Source: Nocardiopsis coralli (lineage in GTDB: Bacteria > Actinomycetota > Actinomycetes > Streptosporangiales > Streptosporangiaceae). From it: 64,000 nt of DNA. The notes beneath the pieces were generated by a model. That model saw only the letters and a list, made by a program, of their open reading frames with translations. It did no database searches and was not told where the DNA came from. The translations under genes and the position numbers were made by a program. Below are positions 1 to 8,102 of the stretch, piece by piece. Every line of letters begins with the position of its first letter. The first letter of the stretch is position 1. The DNA is taken from the NCBI RefSeq assembly GCF_014892575.1, contig NZ_JADBGI010000018.1:1-64000 (forward strand), read 5' to 3'.

Positions 1-126
1 ACCGAAAGGCACGCCCCCGGACAGAGTCTGGATGAACACTGCCACCGCGGCCATCAGGTCGGACACGGCCGGGTCCGGGCCGGCGCCCGGGGTCGTGTTC
101 GCCTGGTGCGTGGTGTCGTTCGCCAT
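1..126 (-). CDS. Hypothetical protein, N-terminal fragment (runs off left edge)
   Basis: An ATG on the minus strand at 126 opens a frame that stays open to the window edge, giving 42 residues that begin MANDTTHQANTTPGAG and continue into a more hydrophobic stretch (DLMAAVAVFIQTLSGG). I do not recognise the family. No good ribosome binding site is seen, and the sequence just upstream (130-200) is AT-rich compared with the surroundings, which would suit a promoter. The call rests only on the open frame, actinobacterial codon use and the AT-rich upstream sequence. Confidence 0.45.
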   Translation of the reverse strand, partial: MANDTTHQANTTPGAGPDPAVSDLMAAVAVFIQTLSGGVPFG

Positions 127-400
127 AATTCAACAATACGCCCCGGCCCCAGAAATTGGTAGTAACCAAAAGGAAAGAAAACCCTTACCCATTACGGCCA
201 CCCGGCCAGCACCATCACCCATTTTCGGGCGCCCGCATTCACCGTGAAAATGGCCCTGCGGATAACCCCAAGGGGGTCTTTTTATCGGGCATTCCGGGGC
301 AGGGAAATCCACGCTCACAAACTAAACCTCGCGCTAGAGAATCTCCAGAGCGATGCCCGTCGGCGCAGTGCCCAGCCGACCAAGCCCCGTCGGGTCGCCT

Positions 401-463
401 CCGGGGATCTTGCTACTGGAGCCAATATCAGCGCTGAAGTCGGCTCTGGTAGCAAGATCCTCG
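401..463. repeat. 63-bp palindromic repeat element, copy 1
   Basis: The arms are 405-423 (GGATCTTGCTACTGGAGCC) and 442-460 (GGCTCTGGTAGCAAGATCC). They pair over 19 bp with two adjacent mismatches around an 18-nt loop. The element recurs at 34,727-34,789 with only four substitutions, all in the loop. It has no coding capacity and no adjacent transposase. It may be a REP/MITE-like dispersed element or a structured terminator; the sequence alone does not say which. Confidence 0.85.
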
Positions 464-475
464 GGATGGGGGTCC

Positions 476-565
476 CGCACACGTGTCACCCCTGGCCTCA
501 ATGCTCGGCCCGGAGCGCCGGGGCCCGGAGGTCATCCGCACACGTGTCACCCCCGGCCTCAATGC
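476..565. repeat. Pair of 29-bp direct repeats containing ACACGTGT
   Basis: The 29-mer at 476-504 recurs at 537-565 with a single C/T difference, 61 bp apart. Each copy contains the 8-bp palindrome ACACGTGT followed by a CACCCC tract. The spacing is close to six helical turns, so paired protein binding is possible, but no flanking gene obviously uses it. Confidence 0.75.
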
Positions 566-1296
566 CCCGCCGGGAGTGCGCGGGGCGCGCCTGTGCCGTT
601 GCCGTCGCAGGAGCGAGCCACCACCCCCACACCGCAAGCGTCGGCCAGCAGTGTGGCCACCCCAGAGGGTCACCGCGCCGAAGGCGCCCGTAGTGCCACC
701 GTTCCTTTGGGCTGGCGGGAGCCTCGGGGGTGAACGGGGTTCGTCGATGCGGGTCGGGTCAGCCCGGCGAACAGGGCCGGAACGCACACCCCGAGGCGCC
801 CCGAACAACCCACCACAACACCGACACACAAACTCCACCCCGTAGAACTGGCGGGGCGCCGATGCGGGTTGCGAGAAGGCCCGGCCGGGCTACGATCCCG
901 GCCCCGACGAACCACCACCCCCGAGGCAGCACCACAGAACACTCACTCCTCCCGTCTCACCGCCATAACCGACCCCAGTCCCGTCGACCTCGCCACCCCA
1001 CCGGCCAGAGAGGCACGAACCCGGATCCGGGCAGACAGGGAAGCCCCGGGCCGGCCGCTCCGATTCCGCACGGGATACGGCCCGCCACCATCGCCGGCGA
1101 ATTCGGCGGGGCACGGTCTCCCCGGTCCGCCCGGGCGGCCGCACTTCGCCCCTGAGCGCTCGGGAGGCGCTGCACCTCCGACCCCGGATACGGACCCACC
1201 ACAACAACTGCGACCTGCGGTAACGGCTTCTGCCGGGGCCCGCACTCACGCCAGGATCGACCCCGACCCGAACAGGCTTTCGATCCGAGGAGTGCC

Positions 1297-3318
1297 ATGG
1301 GCCGATCACCACAGGATTCCCGTACGCAGACCCGCACGAGGGCATCGGGCCCCTCCTACACGACCCCCTCCGACAGGAACGGCCCCGCCCCGGGGTCCCC
1401 CGATACCGGGGCTCCGACCGCACAGCTGAAGGACAGCCGCTACTTCCCGTGGCTGGACGACATGTCCCGGACCGCCGCGTGGAAGGTGCTCATGCGCCTG
1501 CCGCGGATGGTCGCCGGCATTCTCGCCGTCGCCTGGCGCGCGAACCGCCGCGACACCGCCCTGACCCTCGGGCTGCACACGGCGGCCGGCGCGGCCACCG
1601 CCGTCAGCCTCGTGGTGATCGTCGAGGTGCTCGACCGGCTCTTCACCTCCGACCTCGGCTCGGCAACGGTCGCCGACGCGGCCCCGAGCCTGGTGCTCCT
1701 GGCGGCCGTGGTGTCCCTGCGCGGGGCCGCGACCACCGGGGCCGGCTGGGCCCAGGCGCGCCTGGGCCCCCAGGTGGAACGGGTACTGGAGGTGGACCTG
1801 TTCTCCCTCACCTCCCGTGCCTCGCTCGAGGCGTTCGACCACAGCGACTACTACGACGCGCTCTCCCGCGCCCGTGACCGGGGCATCAGCGAGTCCAACA
1901 ACCTCATCGCGCACTCGGTCGACGTGCTCACCGGACTGATCAACCTGCTGGCGATCGGGTCGGTCCTGGCGGTGCTCCACCCGGTGCTCGCAATGCTGTT
2001 GGTGCTCGTGGTGCTGCCGACCGGTTGGGCGGCGATGCGCGCGTCCCGGCTGCGCTACAACCGGATCCGTGCGCTGACCACGATCCGGCGCCTGCAGTAC
2101 CTGATCGGTGACCTGCTCGCCGACCGCTACTCCGCCGCCGATCTGCGTTCCTACAACATGCGCTCGGGCCTGCTGCGGGAGTACACGGGCATCGCCGACC
2201 ACGTCGTGGATCAGCTACTGGCGGTGGCCCGGAGCCAGACGGCCGTGCGCGCCGTCGGCGGGGCCCTGACCGGGGTGGTCACGGCGCTGGTCTACGGCAC
2301 GCTCGCCGTGATGCTCATGGCGGGCGTGGTCCCCCTCGCCGTCGCGGGTGCGGCCTACTACGCGATCGGGCGCGGAACGTCGTCGCTGGAGCAGCTCACC
2401 AACGCGCTCACCCGCGCGTACGAGGCGGGCCTGTACGTGCAGGACGCGCACGAGGTCACAGCCCGCACCCGGGCGCTGATCCCGGCACCGGGGCCGGGCC
2501 AGGCCCCGGGACCGCTGGAGCACCTCAGCGTGCGGGGGCTCCGCTTCGCCTACCCGGGCCAGGAGGACACCGCGCTCGACGGGATCGACCTCGACCTGTT
2601 CCGCGGCGAGGTGGTCGCGATCGTCGGGGAGAACGGTTCGGGCAAGTCCACGCTGGCCAAGCTGGTCGGGGCCCTGTACACCCCCCAGGGCGGCCGGCTC
2701 GAGTGGAACGGCACCGACTACGCCGACCTGGACCCCGAGGGGGTGCGGTCCCGCATCGGGCTGATCGCGCAGGAGTACATCCAGTGGCCGTTCACCGCCG
2801 AACGCAACATCACGATGCAGGGCCCGGGCGAGGAACCGGACGGCTCACGTTGGGAACGCGCCCTGCGGTTGAGCGGCGCCGACCAGGTGCTGGGCGACCT
2901 GCCGGACGGGGCGGGTTCGATGCTGGACAAGCGTTTCGTGGGCGGGCGCGACCTGTCCGGCGGGCAGAAACAGCGCATCGCCACCGCGCGCGGGCTGTAC
3001 CGCGACGGTGAGCTCGTCATCGCCGACGAACCGACCGCGGCGCTGGACCCTCGTGCGGAGAAGCGGGTGTTCGAGGCGGTGCACTCCTTGAAGGGCCGGG
3101 CGACGGTCCTGCTCATCACACACCGGCTGGACTCGGTGACGCTCGCCGACCGGATCGTCGTGCTCGGCCACGGGCGCGTCGTGGAGAGCGGGACCCACCG
3201 CGAGCTCATGGCCGCGCGCGGGCGTTACGCGGAACTGTTCGCGCTCCAGGCGGACCGGTACCGGGACGGCCTGGCCACGGAGGGCGCCGTGGAGACGGGG
3301 GCCGCCGCGGAGGAGTGA
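1297..3318 (+). CDS. ABC transporter, fused permease and ATPase (exporter type)
   Basis: A 673-residue half-transporter. Residues about 1-60 are a polar Pro/Ser/Thr-rich tail, about 70-390 the membrane domain with several hydrophobic segments, and about 410-650 the nucleotide-binding domain. The Walker A motif is VGENGSGKST (443-452), the signature is LSGGQKQR (from 553), Walker B is LVIADEPTAALD (about 571-582), and the switch histidine lies in LLITHRLDS. The ATG at 1297 has GAGGAG a few bases upstream. As a single fused polypeptide it would work as a homodimer in the plasma membrane and export a small molecule or peptide. The substrate cannot be told. The MerR gene follows directly and may control it. 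Confidence 0.93.
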   Translation: MGRSPQDSRTQTRTRASGPSYTTPSDRNGPAPGSPDTGAPTAQLKDSRYFPWLDDMSRTAAWKVLMRLPRMVAGILAVAWRANRRDTALTLGLHTAAGAATAVSLVVIVEVLDRLFTSDLGSATVADAAPSLVLLAAVVSLRGAATTGAGWAQARLGPQVERVLEVDLFSLTSRASLEAFDHSDYYDALSRARDRGISESNNLIAHSVDVLTGLINLLAIGSVLAVLHPVLAMLLVLVVLPTGWAAMRASRLRYNRIRALTTIRRLQYLIGDLLADRYSAADLRSYNMRSGLLREYTGIADHVVDQLLAVARSQTAVRAVGGALTGVVTALVYGTLAVMLMAGVVPLAVAGAAYYAIGRGTSSLEQLTNALTRAYEAGLYVQDAHEVTARTRALIPAPGPGQAPGPLEHLSVRGLRFAYPGQEDTALDGIDLDLFRGEVVAIVGENGSGKSTLAKLVGALYTPQGGRLEWNGTDYADLDPEGVRSRIGLIAQEYIQWPFTAERNITMQGPGEEPDGSRWERALRLSGADQVLGDLPDGAGSMLDKRFVGGRDLSGGQKQRIATARGLYRDGELVIADEPTAALDPRAEKRVFEAVHSLKGRATVLLITHRLDSVTLADRIVVLGHGRVVESGTHRELMAARGRYAELFALQADRYRDGLATEGAVETGAAAEE

Positions 3319-3343
3319 GCCGGGCGGTCCGGGGGCCGTCGCG

Positions 3344-3349
3344 CACAAT
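3344..3349 (+). promoter_or_regulatory. Probable -10 element of a leaderless promoter for the MerR gene
   Basis: CACAAT lies 7 nt before the ATG at 3357, so transcription would start at or very near the start codon. The same geometry is seen before several other genes in the window. This is inference from spacing; no -35 element is obvious. Confidence 0.4.
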
Positions 3350-3356
3350 GGTGGCC

Positions 3357-4112
3357 ATGCTCACCATCGGCGAGGCGGCCCGCCTCCTCGGCACCACCCC
3401 CCGGACCCTGCGCTTCTACCATCAACGCGGTCTCGTCCCCGAGCCGGAAAGGGACGAGCTCGGCCACCGCCGTTACGGCATCGCCACCGTGCACGCCCTG
3501 AAACAGCTCCTCGACCTGCGCGGTCTCGGCCTTCCGCTCGCGCGGTGCGCGGAGCTCCTCGACGGCGACGGCGGGGACGTCGAGGAGGGGCTGCTGGCGT
3601 GGGAGGAGGAGATCGCGCGTCGGCAGCAGGAACTGGAGGAGCAGCGGCTCATGGTCGTGCGGCTCCGGGAGAGCCGCAGCCGCGCCCGCGCCTCCGCCGA
3701 AGGACAGGGCTGGGCCGAGTGGGCCGGGACCCTCACGGACCGGGGGGTGCCCTCCGACCTCGTCTCCCGCGAGAGGGCCGCAGCACAGCTCTTGTCGATC
3801 GTCGGGGACGGGGAGCCTCTCGCCACCCCGGTCCTCGAAGGCCTGGACCAGGGGGCCGCGGCCGACGCCGTGTCCAGGTTGGCCGAGCTCTCGCCGGCGG
3901 ACGAGGACTCCCCGGAGACCGCGGAGCTGGTCGAGGACCTCGCCGGGATGATCGGCCCGTTCGTGCGCTCGCTGGTGGACGCCCCTCCGGCCCCGGTCTC
4001 GGCGGACGGCCTCGCGTCCGGACTGCTCGCGTCCTTCCCTCCCGCCCAGCGGCGTGTCATGCGCCGTGTGATGGCGCGCGTCGGGGAGGAGACCCCGCCA
4101 CCGGCGAAGTGA
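3357..4112 (+). CDS. MerR-family transcriptional regulator
   Basis: A 251-residue DNA-binding regulator. The N-terminus MLTIGEAARLLG followed by TPRTLRFYHQRGLVPEP is the canonical MerR winged helix (residues 1-70), and a Glu/Gln/Arg-rich coiled-coil (about 80-110) would form the dimer. The C-terminal half is an acidic helical domain with no cysteine cluster, so it is not a metal or SoxR-type sensor. The frame stays open upstream to a GTG that overlaps the stop of the ABC gene (3315). The family normally starts at M(L/T)IGE and a -10-like hexamer sits 7 nt upstream, so I prefer the ATG at 3357. It probably regulates the adjacent ABC exporter or itself. Confidence 0.88.
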   Translation: MLTIGEAARLLGTTPRTLRFYHQRGLVPEPERDELGHRRYGIATVHALKQLLDLRGLGLPLARCAELLDGDGGDVEEGLLAWEEEIARRQQELEEQRLMVVRLRESRSRARASAEGQGWAEWAGTLTDRGVPSDLVSRERAAAQLLSIVGDGEPLATPVLEGLDQGAAADAVSRLAELSPADEDSPETAELVEDLAGMIGPFVRSLVDAPPAPVSADGLASGLLASFPPAQRRVMRRVMARVGEETPPPAK

Positions 4113-4238
4113 ACCGGAAGCGGTCCATGTTCCGTGTCTCCCGCGGCTTGGCTTGACGCCGCGTCAACCCCCGACGCTGTCCACACAGGGGCCCGGACCG
4201 CGACTCCGGCCCGGGCAGCGAGGGGAAAGGAGAACACG

Positions 4239-5141
4239 ATGCTTCGTTACCCGAAGGTGGCCGCGTTCCTGCGCTGGCTGCCGTTCATCATCATCGCCGT
4301 CAACCTGACACTGCTCTTCACGGGTGTGGTGAACCTGGCCCAGGCGGCGGTGCTGATCGTCGTCCTGGAGATGTGCCTGTTCGGTGTCGTGGTGGTGGAG
4401 TTCGCCGCCATGCGGATCGCGTTCCGGCGGGCACGCACCCGTGGGGCGACCCGGACCCAGGCGCTGATGGCGAGCCTGGACGCGTGCCTGCCGCCCGCGG
4501 TGGCGTTCGTGATCAGGCAGGAGCTCCTGGTCATGCTCGCGATCCCGCGTGTGTTCCGCCGGCGGTCGAAGGACACCGGGACCACCGAGCTGCGTTCGGC
4601 CGGGCTCGCGCCGCCGGTCTCCACAGGGATCCTGCTGGTCACCGTGCCGGGGTGCGTGCTCTCGCTCATGTTCGTCGGCGGCCCTGAGTGGCTGGGCTGG
4701 GTCCTGTTCGGGGTCTGCCTCTACTTCGCGCTCTACGCCCTGGGGTTCCGCGCCCTGTACACCACGACGGCGCACTCCGTCGGCGGCGGCGAGCTGCGCG
4801 TGCGGCACGGCGCCACCGTGGACCTGCCCTTCCCCACCGCCGGCATCACCGGCGTGCGCGAGGAGGAGGGGCTGAACCGCGGCAAGGCCGTGGACGTGGC
4901 CGACGGCACGCTCACCGCGAGCCTGTTCGGGCGGACCAACGTGGTCGTGGAGTTCGGCGCCCCGGAGAGGGTCGGCTTCTTCGACCGGGACGAGGAGCAG
5001 GTCACGCGCGTGCGGTTCTTCACCGACGAGCCCGCGGTCGCCGTCGACACGATCCGGGCGCACAGCCCCTCGACCGGGTCGCCCACCGGGGGTTCGGTGC
5101 TCCACCCGCTCCCCGGAGAGACGCCGGTCCAGGAGGGCTGA
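4239..5141 (+). CDS. Integral membrane protein of unknown function
   Basis: A 300-residue protein starting at an ATG with AAAGGAG just upstream. Two hydrophobic helices lie at about 8-30 and 34-57, a weaker one at about 88-108, and a hydrophobic stretch at about 128-175 could cross the membrane twice. The C-terminal third is soluble, Asp/Glu/Arg-rich and probably beta-structured. I do not recognise the family. It follows the MerR gene by 126 bp on the same strand and precedes an iron-regulated operon that has its own promoter. Confidence 0.8.
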   Translation: MLRYPKVAAFLRWLPFIIIAVNLTLLFTGVVNLAQAAVLIVVLEMCLFGVVVVEFAAMRIAFRRARTRGATRTQALMASLDACLPPAVAFVIRQELLVMLAIPRVFRRRSKDTGTTELRSAGLAPPVSTGILLVTVPGCVLSLMFVGGPEWLGWVLFGVCLYFALYALGFRALYTTTAHSVGGGELRVRHGATVDLPFPTAGITGVREEEGLNRGKAVDVADGTLTASLFGRTNVVVEFGAPERVGFFDRDEEQVTRVRFFTDEPAVAVDTIRAHSPSTGSPTGGSVLHPLPGETPVQEG

Positions 5142-5208
5142 CCCGAGGGCCGATCGTCGGTACGCGGTTCCCCTCGGGGTGGGGTCCGGCTTGTCGGCCT
5201 CCGAGGGT

Positions 5209-5227
5209 TAAGGTTAGGCTCGCCTTG
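5209..5227 (+). promoter_or_regulatory. Iron box (DtxR/IdeR/DmdR-type operator)
   Basis: The sequence TAAGGTTAGGCTCGCCTTG matches 14 of 19 positions of the actinobacterial iron box TTAGGTTAGSCTAACCTAA, with the left half nearly complete. It lies about 30 bp upstream of the siderophore reductase start, where a bound repressor would block transcription when iron is plentiful. The repressor gene itself is not in the window. Confidence 0.75.
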
Positions 5228-5257
5228 CCTTACCCGCCCTCACCTCGGGAGTCCCCC

Positions 5258-7048
5258 ATGCCGCGTACCTCGCGTCCTCTGCAGATCCACCCCATCGTGC
5301 TGCGGCGCGCCGAGGTGCTCCGCGTCGCCGACATCAGCCCGAACATGCGCCGCATCACGCTGACCGGCGACGACCTCACCGTCGGCGAGATGGGCGAGGG
5401 GTTCCACCGGCCGGCGTTCCGGTCCGACGGGTTCGACGACCACGTCAAGCTCGTGGTCCCGCCCGCCGACGGCGCACTCCCCCGCATCGGCACGCAGGAG
5501 GAACAGCGCTTCGCCTGGAACCCCGAGGCCCTCGCCCAGACCCGCGACTACACGGTGCGTGCGTGGGACCCCGAGGCCAACACCTTCGACGTGGACTTCG
5601 TACGCCACTCCCACGGTCTCGCCGCGGCCTGGGCGTTCCGTGCCGAGCCGGGCGACGCCATCCACTTCGCGGGCCCCAAGTCGTGCGCCCTGCGCAACGA
5701 CGCGGCCGAGTGGCACCTCCTGGCCGGCGACGAGACCGCGCTCCCGGCGATCGGCCGCTGGCTCGAGGAGGCGCCCGAGGGCACTCGCGGGCACGTGATC
5801 GTCGAGGTCCCGACCGAGGAGGACCGGCAGGAGATCGCGACCGCGGCGGACGTACGGATCGACTGGCTCGTGCGCGGCGACACCCCCGCGGGCACGAGCA
5901 CCCTGCTCTCCGACGCCGTGCGGCAGCTGTCCCTGCCCGATGTGCGCGTGTACGCGTGGGTCGGCGGCGAGGCCATGACGATCGCGCCCATCCGCCGGTA
6001 CCTGCGCAAGGAACTCGAGCTGCCCAAGGAGGACGTGGAGGTCGTCGGCTACTGGCGGCGCCCCAAGGCGGCGGGCGCGCAGCAGAGCGCCCAGCGCGAC
6101 AACGCCGAGAGCCTCACCCCCGCGCACTCCGCCGAGGGTGAGGAGACCTCGGCCGAGGTGCTCCACGACGTGCACGAGATGACCGAGCTCGGCCCGCCGA
6201 TGGTCACGCGCGCGGCCGCCACGCTCGGCATCGCGCCGACCGTCGCGCAGGGCACGACCACGCTCGAGGGGATCGCCCGTGAGACGGGGGTGGAGCCCGC
6301 CCTGCTGCGTCCGCTGCTCGACGCGATGTGCGCGCTCGGCCTGCTCGAGCGGGACGGCGACCACCACCGCAACACCGCCCGGAGCGGGGTGCTCATGGAG
6401 GACTCCGTGCTCGACAAGCTCTCGCTGGACAACCCGGCCAACCGCGAGGCCCTCGCCCTGGCCGACCTGGTGGACGTGCTGCGTTCCGGTGCACCGTCGG
6501 CTCGGGTGGGCACCATCCCCTGGCACGGGCGCCGGGAGACCGACCGGCCCCTGGACTCGGCCCTGCAGGACCGGGCCGCCGACCAGCTCCAGTTCGTGGT
6601 CGGTCCCCTCAGCCGTACGGCCCCCGTCTCCGGTGCCCGTACCCTCGCGGTGGCCGGTGACGCCGCCCCGTTCGTGGCCTCGCACATCGCGCAGGGCCGC
6701 ACCGTGCACCTGCCGGGTACCGCCGAGCCGGAGTGGCCGGCCAACGACTGCACCGTGCTGGTCAGCGCACTGGAGGGCCGCACCGACGAGGAGGCGGCGG
6801 GGCTGCTGCGGTCCGCGCTCGCCGCGAGCCCGGCGGTGGTCCTGGCCGAGCGCGCCTGCGACAAGGCCCCCTCCGACGACCACGCCGCGGAGTACGCCCT
6901 GACCAGCCTCACGATCACCGGGTCGCCCCTGCGCACCCGGGACCGGATCGGCGAGCTGCTGCGCTCGGCCGGTGCCACGAAGGTGGAGACCACCACCCTG
7001 GGGTGGGGCTTCGGCCCCTTCGGCACCGTGACCGTGGCCCATGCCTGA
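5258..7048 (+). CDS. Siderophore-interacting protein (ferric-siderophore reductase) fused to an O-methyltransferase-like domain
   Basis: A 596-residue two-part protein. Residues about 1-275 are a siderophore-interacting FAD/NAD(P)H reductase. They carry the flavin motif TRDYTVR (an RxYT variant) and the closing block YAWVGGEAM...RRYLRKELELPKEDVEVVGYWR, as in ViuB/FscN-type enzymes that reduce ferric siderophores in the cytoplasm. Residues about 300-596 resemble small-molecule O-methyltransferases, with a winged-helix dimerisation domain (about 308-400: TLEGIARETGVEPALLRPLL) and then a Rossmann-like half. The SAM-binding loop is poor (LAVAGDAAP instead of a GxGxG), so this domain may not be catalytic. 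The gene is first in the operon behind the iron box and overlaps the next gene by 8 nt. Confidence 0.9.
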   Translation: MPRTSRPLQIHPIVLRRAEVLRVADISPNMRRITLTGDDLTVGEMGEGFHRPAFRSDGFDDHVKLVVPPADGALPRIGTQEEQRFAWNPEALAQTRDYTVRAWDPEANTFDVDFVRHSHGLAAAWAFRAEPGDAIHFAGPKSCALRNDAAEWHLLAGDETALPAIGRWLEEAPEGTRGHVIVEVPTEEDRQEIATAADVRIDWLVRGDTPAGTSTLLSDAVRQLSLPDVRVYAWVGGEAMTIAPIRRYLRKELELPKEDVEVVGYWRRPKAAGAQQSAQRDNAESLTPAHSAEGEETSAEVLHDVHEMTELGPPMVTRAAATLGIAPTVAQGTTTLEGIARETGVEPALLRPLLDAMCALGLLERDGDHHRNTARSGVLMEDSVLDKLSLDNPANREALALADLVDVLRSGAPSARVGTIPWHGRRETDRPLDSALQDRAADQLQFVVGPLSRTAPVSGARTLAVAGDAAPFVASHIAQGRTVHLPGTAEPEWPANDCTVLVSALEGRTDEEAAGLLRSALAASPAVVLAERACDKAPSDDHAAEYALTSLTITGSPLRTRDRIGELLRSAGATKVETTTLGWGFGPFGTVTVAHA

Positions 7049-8102
7049 GCAGACGCGGCGGGCCGACCGGGCACGTGCGGGCACAGGCCCGGCCGCGAAG
7101 GGTCCCGGCGGGCCGCGGATGCCGCTCGTACTGTCCGGCCTGGTGCTGGCCCTCACCGTGGCGGCCGCCGTGAGCCTCTTCGTCGGCACCGAGAGCACCG
7201 GCGCCGCACGGGTGCTGGCGGTGCTGACGGGCGGCGGTGACGCCGAGGCACGGGCGCTCGTGCTGGAGTACCGCCTCCCGCGGACGCTCGTCGCGGTCGC
7301 GGTCGGTGCGTCGCTGGGCGCGGCGGGCGCCCTGATCCAGGCCTACACCCGCAACCCCCTGGCCGACCCCGGGATCCTGGGCGTGAACGCCGGCGCCACC
7401 CTCGGTGTGGCCCTGGCGCTCGTGGCCGGGATGGCCTCCACGGTCGGAGCGCTCGTGTGGCCCGCGCTCGCAGGCGCCTGCTTCGCGACGATCGCGGTGC
7501 TGCTGCTCGCGTCCACGGGGCGCGGGCCGGCGACCCCGGTGCGCATGACCTTGTCGGGTGTGGCGCTGACCGCGGTGTTCGCCGGCATCACCACGGCCAT
7601 CCGGCTGTTCGACCCGGCCACGTTCGAGCGGCACCGGTCGTGGGTGGCCGGTTCGGTGGCGGGGCGTTCGCTCGACGACCTGGCGACCGTGGCGCCCTTC
7701 CTCGCGGTGGGCCTGCTCCTGTCCGTGCTGCTCGTACGGCCCCTGAACGCGATCGCGCTCGGTGAGGACATGGCCTCCTCGCTGGGCGTGGACACCGCGC
7801 GCACCCGCCTGCTGACCATCGGGGCCGTGACCGTGCTCGTGGGCGCGTCGACGGCCGTGGCGGGCCCGATCGGCTTCCTCGGGCTCATGGCACCCCACGT
7901 GTGCCGGCTGCTCGTGGGCAACGACCACACCCGCATCATCCCCATGTCGATGCTCGTCGCCCCCGTCGTACTGCTGACAGCCGACATCGTGGCGCGCGTG
8001 ATCGTCCCGCTGCGCGAGGTGCCCGTCGGCATTATGACGGCCTTCCTCGGTGCCCCGGTGCTCATCTGGCTCATCTCCGATCGGAAGGTGAACACACAGT
8101 GA
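7041..8102 (+). CDS. Ferric-siderophore ABC transporter permease (FecCD family), first subunit
   Basis: A 353-residue membrane protein with about nine to ten hydrophobic segments. It has the family landmarks RLPRTLVAVAVGASLG, AGALIQAYTRNPLADPGILGVNAGA and, near the C-terminus, AGPIGFLGLMAPHVCRLLVG. With the next gene it would form the heterodimeric channel for ferric siderophores. Its ATG overlaps the end of the reductase gene by 8 nt and its stop overlaps the second permease by 4 nt, so the genes are translationally coupled. Confidence 0.95.
   Translation: MPEQTRRADRARAGTGPAAKGPGGPRMPLVLSGLVLALTVAAAVSLFVGTESTGAARVLAVLTGGGDAEARALVLEYRLPRTLVAVAVGASLGAAGALIQAYTRNPLADPGILGVNAGATLGVALALVAGMASTVGALVWPALAGACFATIAVLLLASTGRGPATPVRMTLSGVALTAVFAGITTAIRLFDPATFERHRSWVAGSVAGRSLDDLATVAPFLAVGLLLSVLLVRPLNAIALGEDMASSLGVDTARTRLLTIGAVTVLVGASTAVAGPIGFLGLMAPHVCRLLVGNDHTRIIPMSMLVAPVVLLTADIVARVIVPLREVPVGIMTAFLGAPVLIWLISDRKVNTQ

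Larger units (their letters stand above)
127..1296. other. Long intergenic region with repeats, no convincing gene
   Basis: All frames here give low-complexity Arg/Pro/Gly-rich translations typical of shadow frames, so I annotate no gene. The left part (about 130-340) is AT-rich. It contains an inverted repeat with arms CATTTTC and GAAAATG around 219-252, then a nested GATAA...TTATC hairpin with an inner ACCCC/GGGGT stem and a T run at 261-286. This could be a rho-independent terminator or the end of a small RNA on the plus strand. A 63-bp palindromic repeat (401-463) and a 29-bp direct repeat (476-565) follow. The rest, up to the ABC transporter start, shows no clear structure beyond GC-rich tracts. 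Confidence 0.6.

Noticed and set aside
401..463. The palindromic element as the end of an insertion sequence or an attachment site
   Set aside because: No transposase, recombinase or flanking direct repeat is present at either copy, and no tRNA gene is near.
4688..7048. A longer start for the siderophore reductase reading into the membrane protein gene
   Set aside because: The extra 190 residues are Arg/Pro-rich out-of-frame sequence of the previous gene, and the iron box would lie inside the gene.
5240..7198. A 652-codon minus-strand frame opposite the siderophore reductase
   Set aside because: It has no motif and mirrors the codon pattern of the reductase gene, whose plus-strand protein has clear family motifs.
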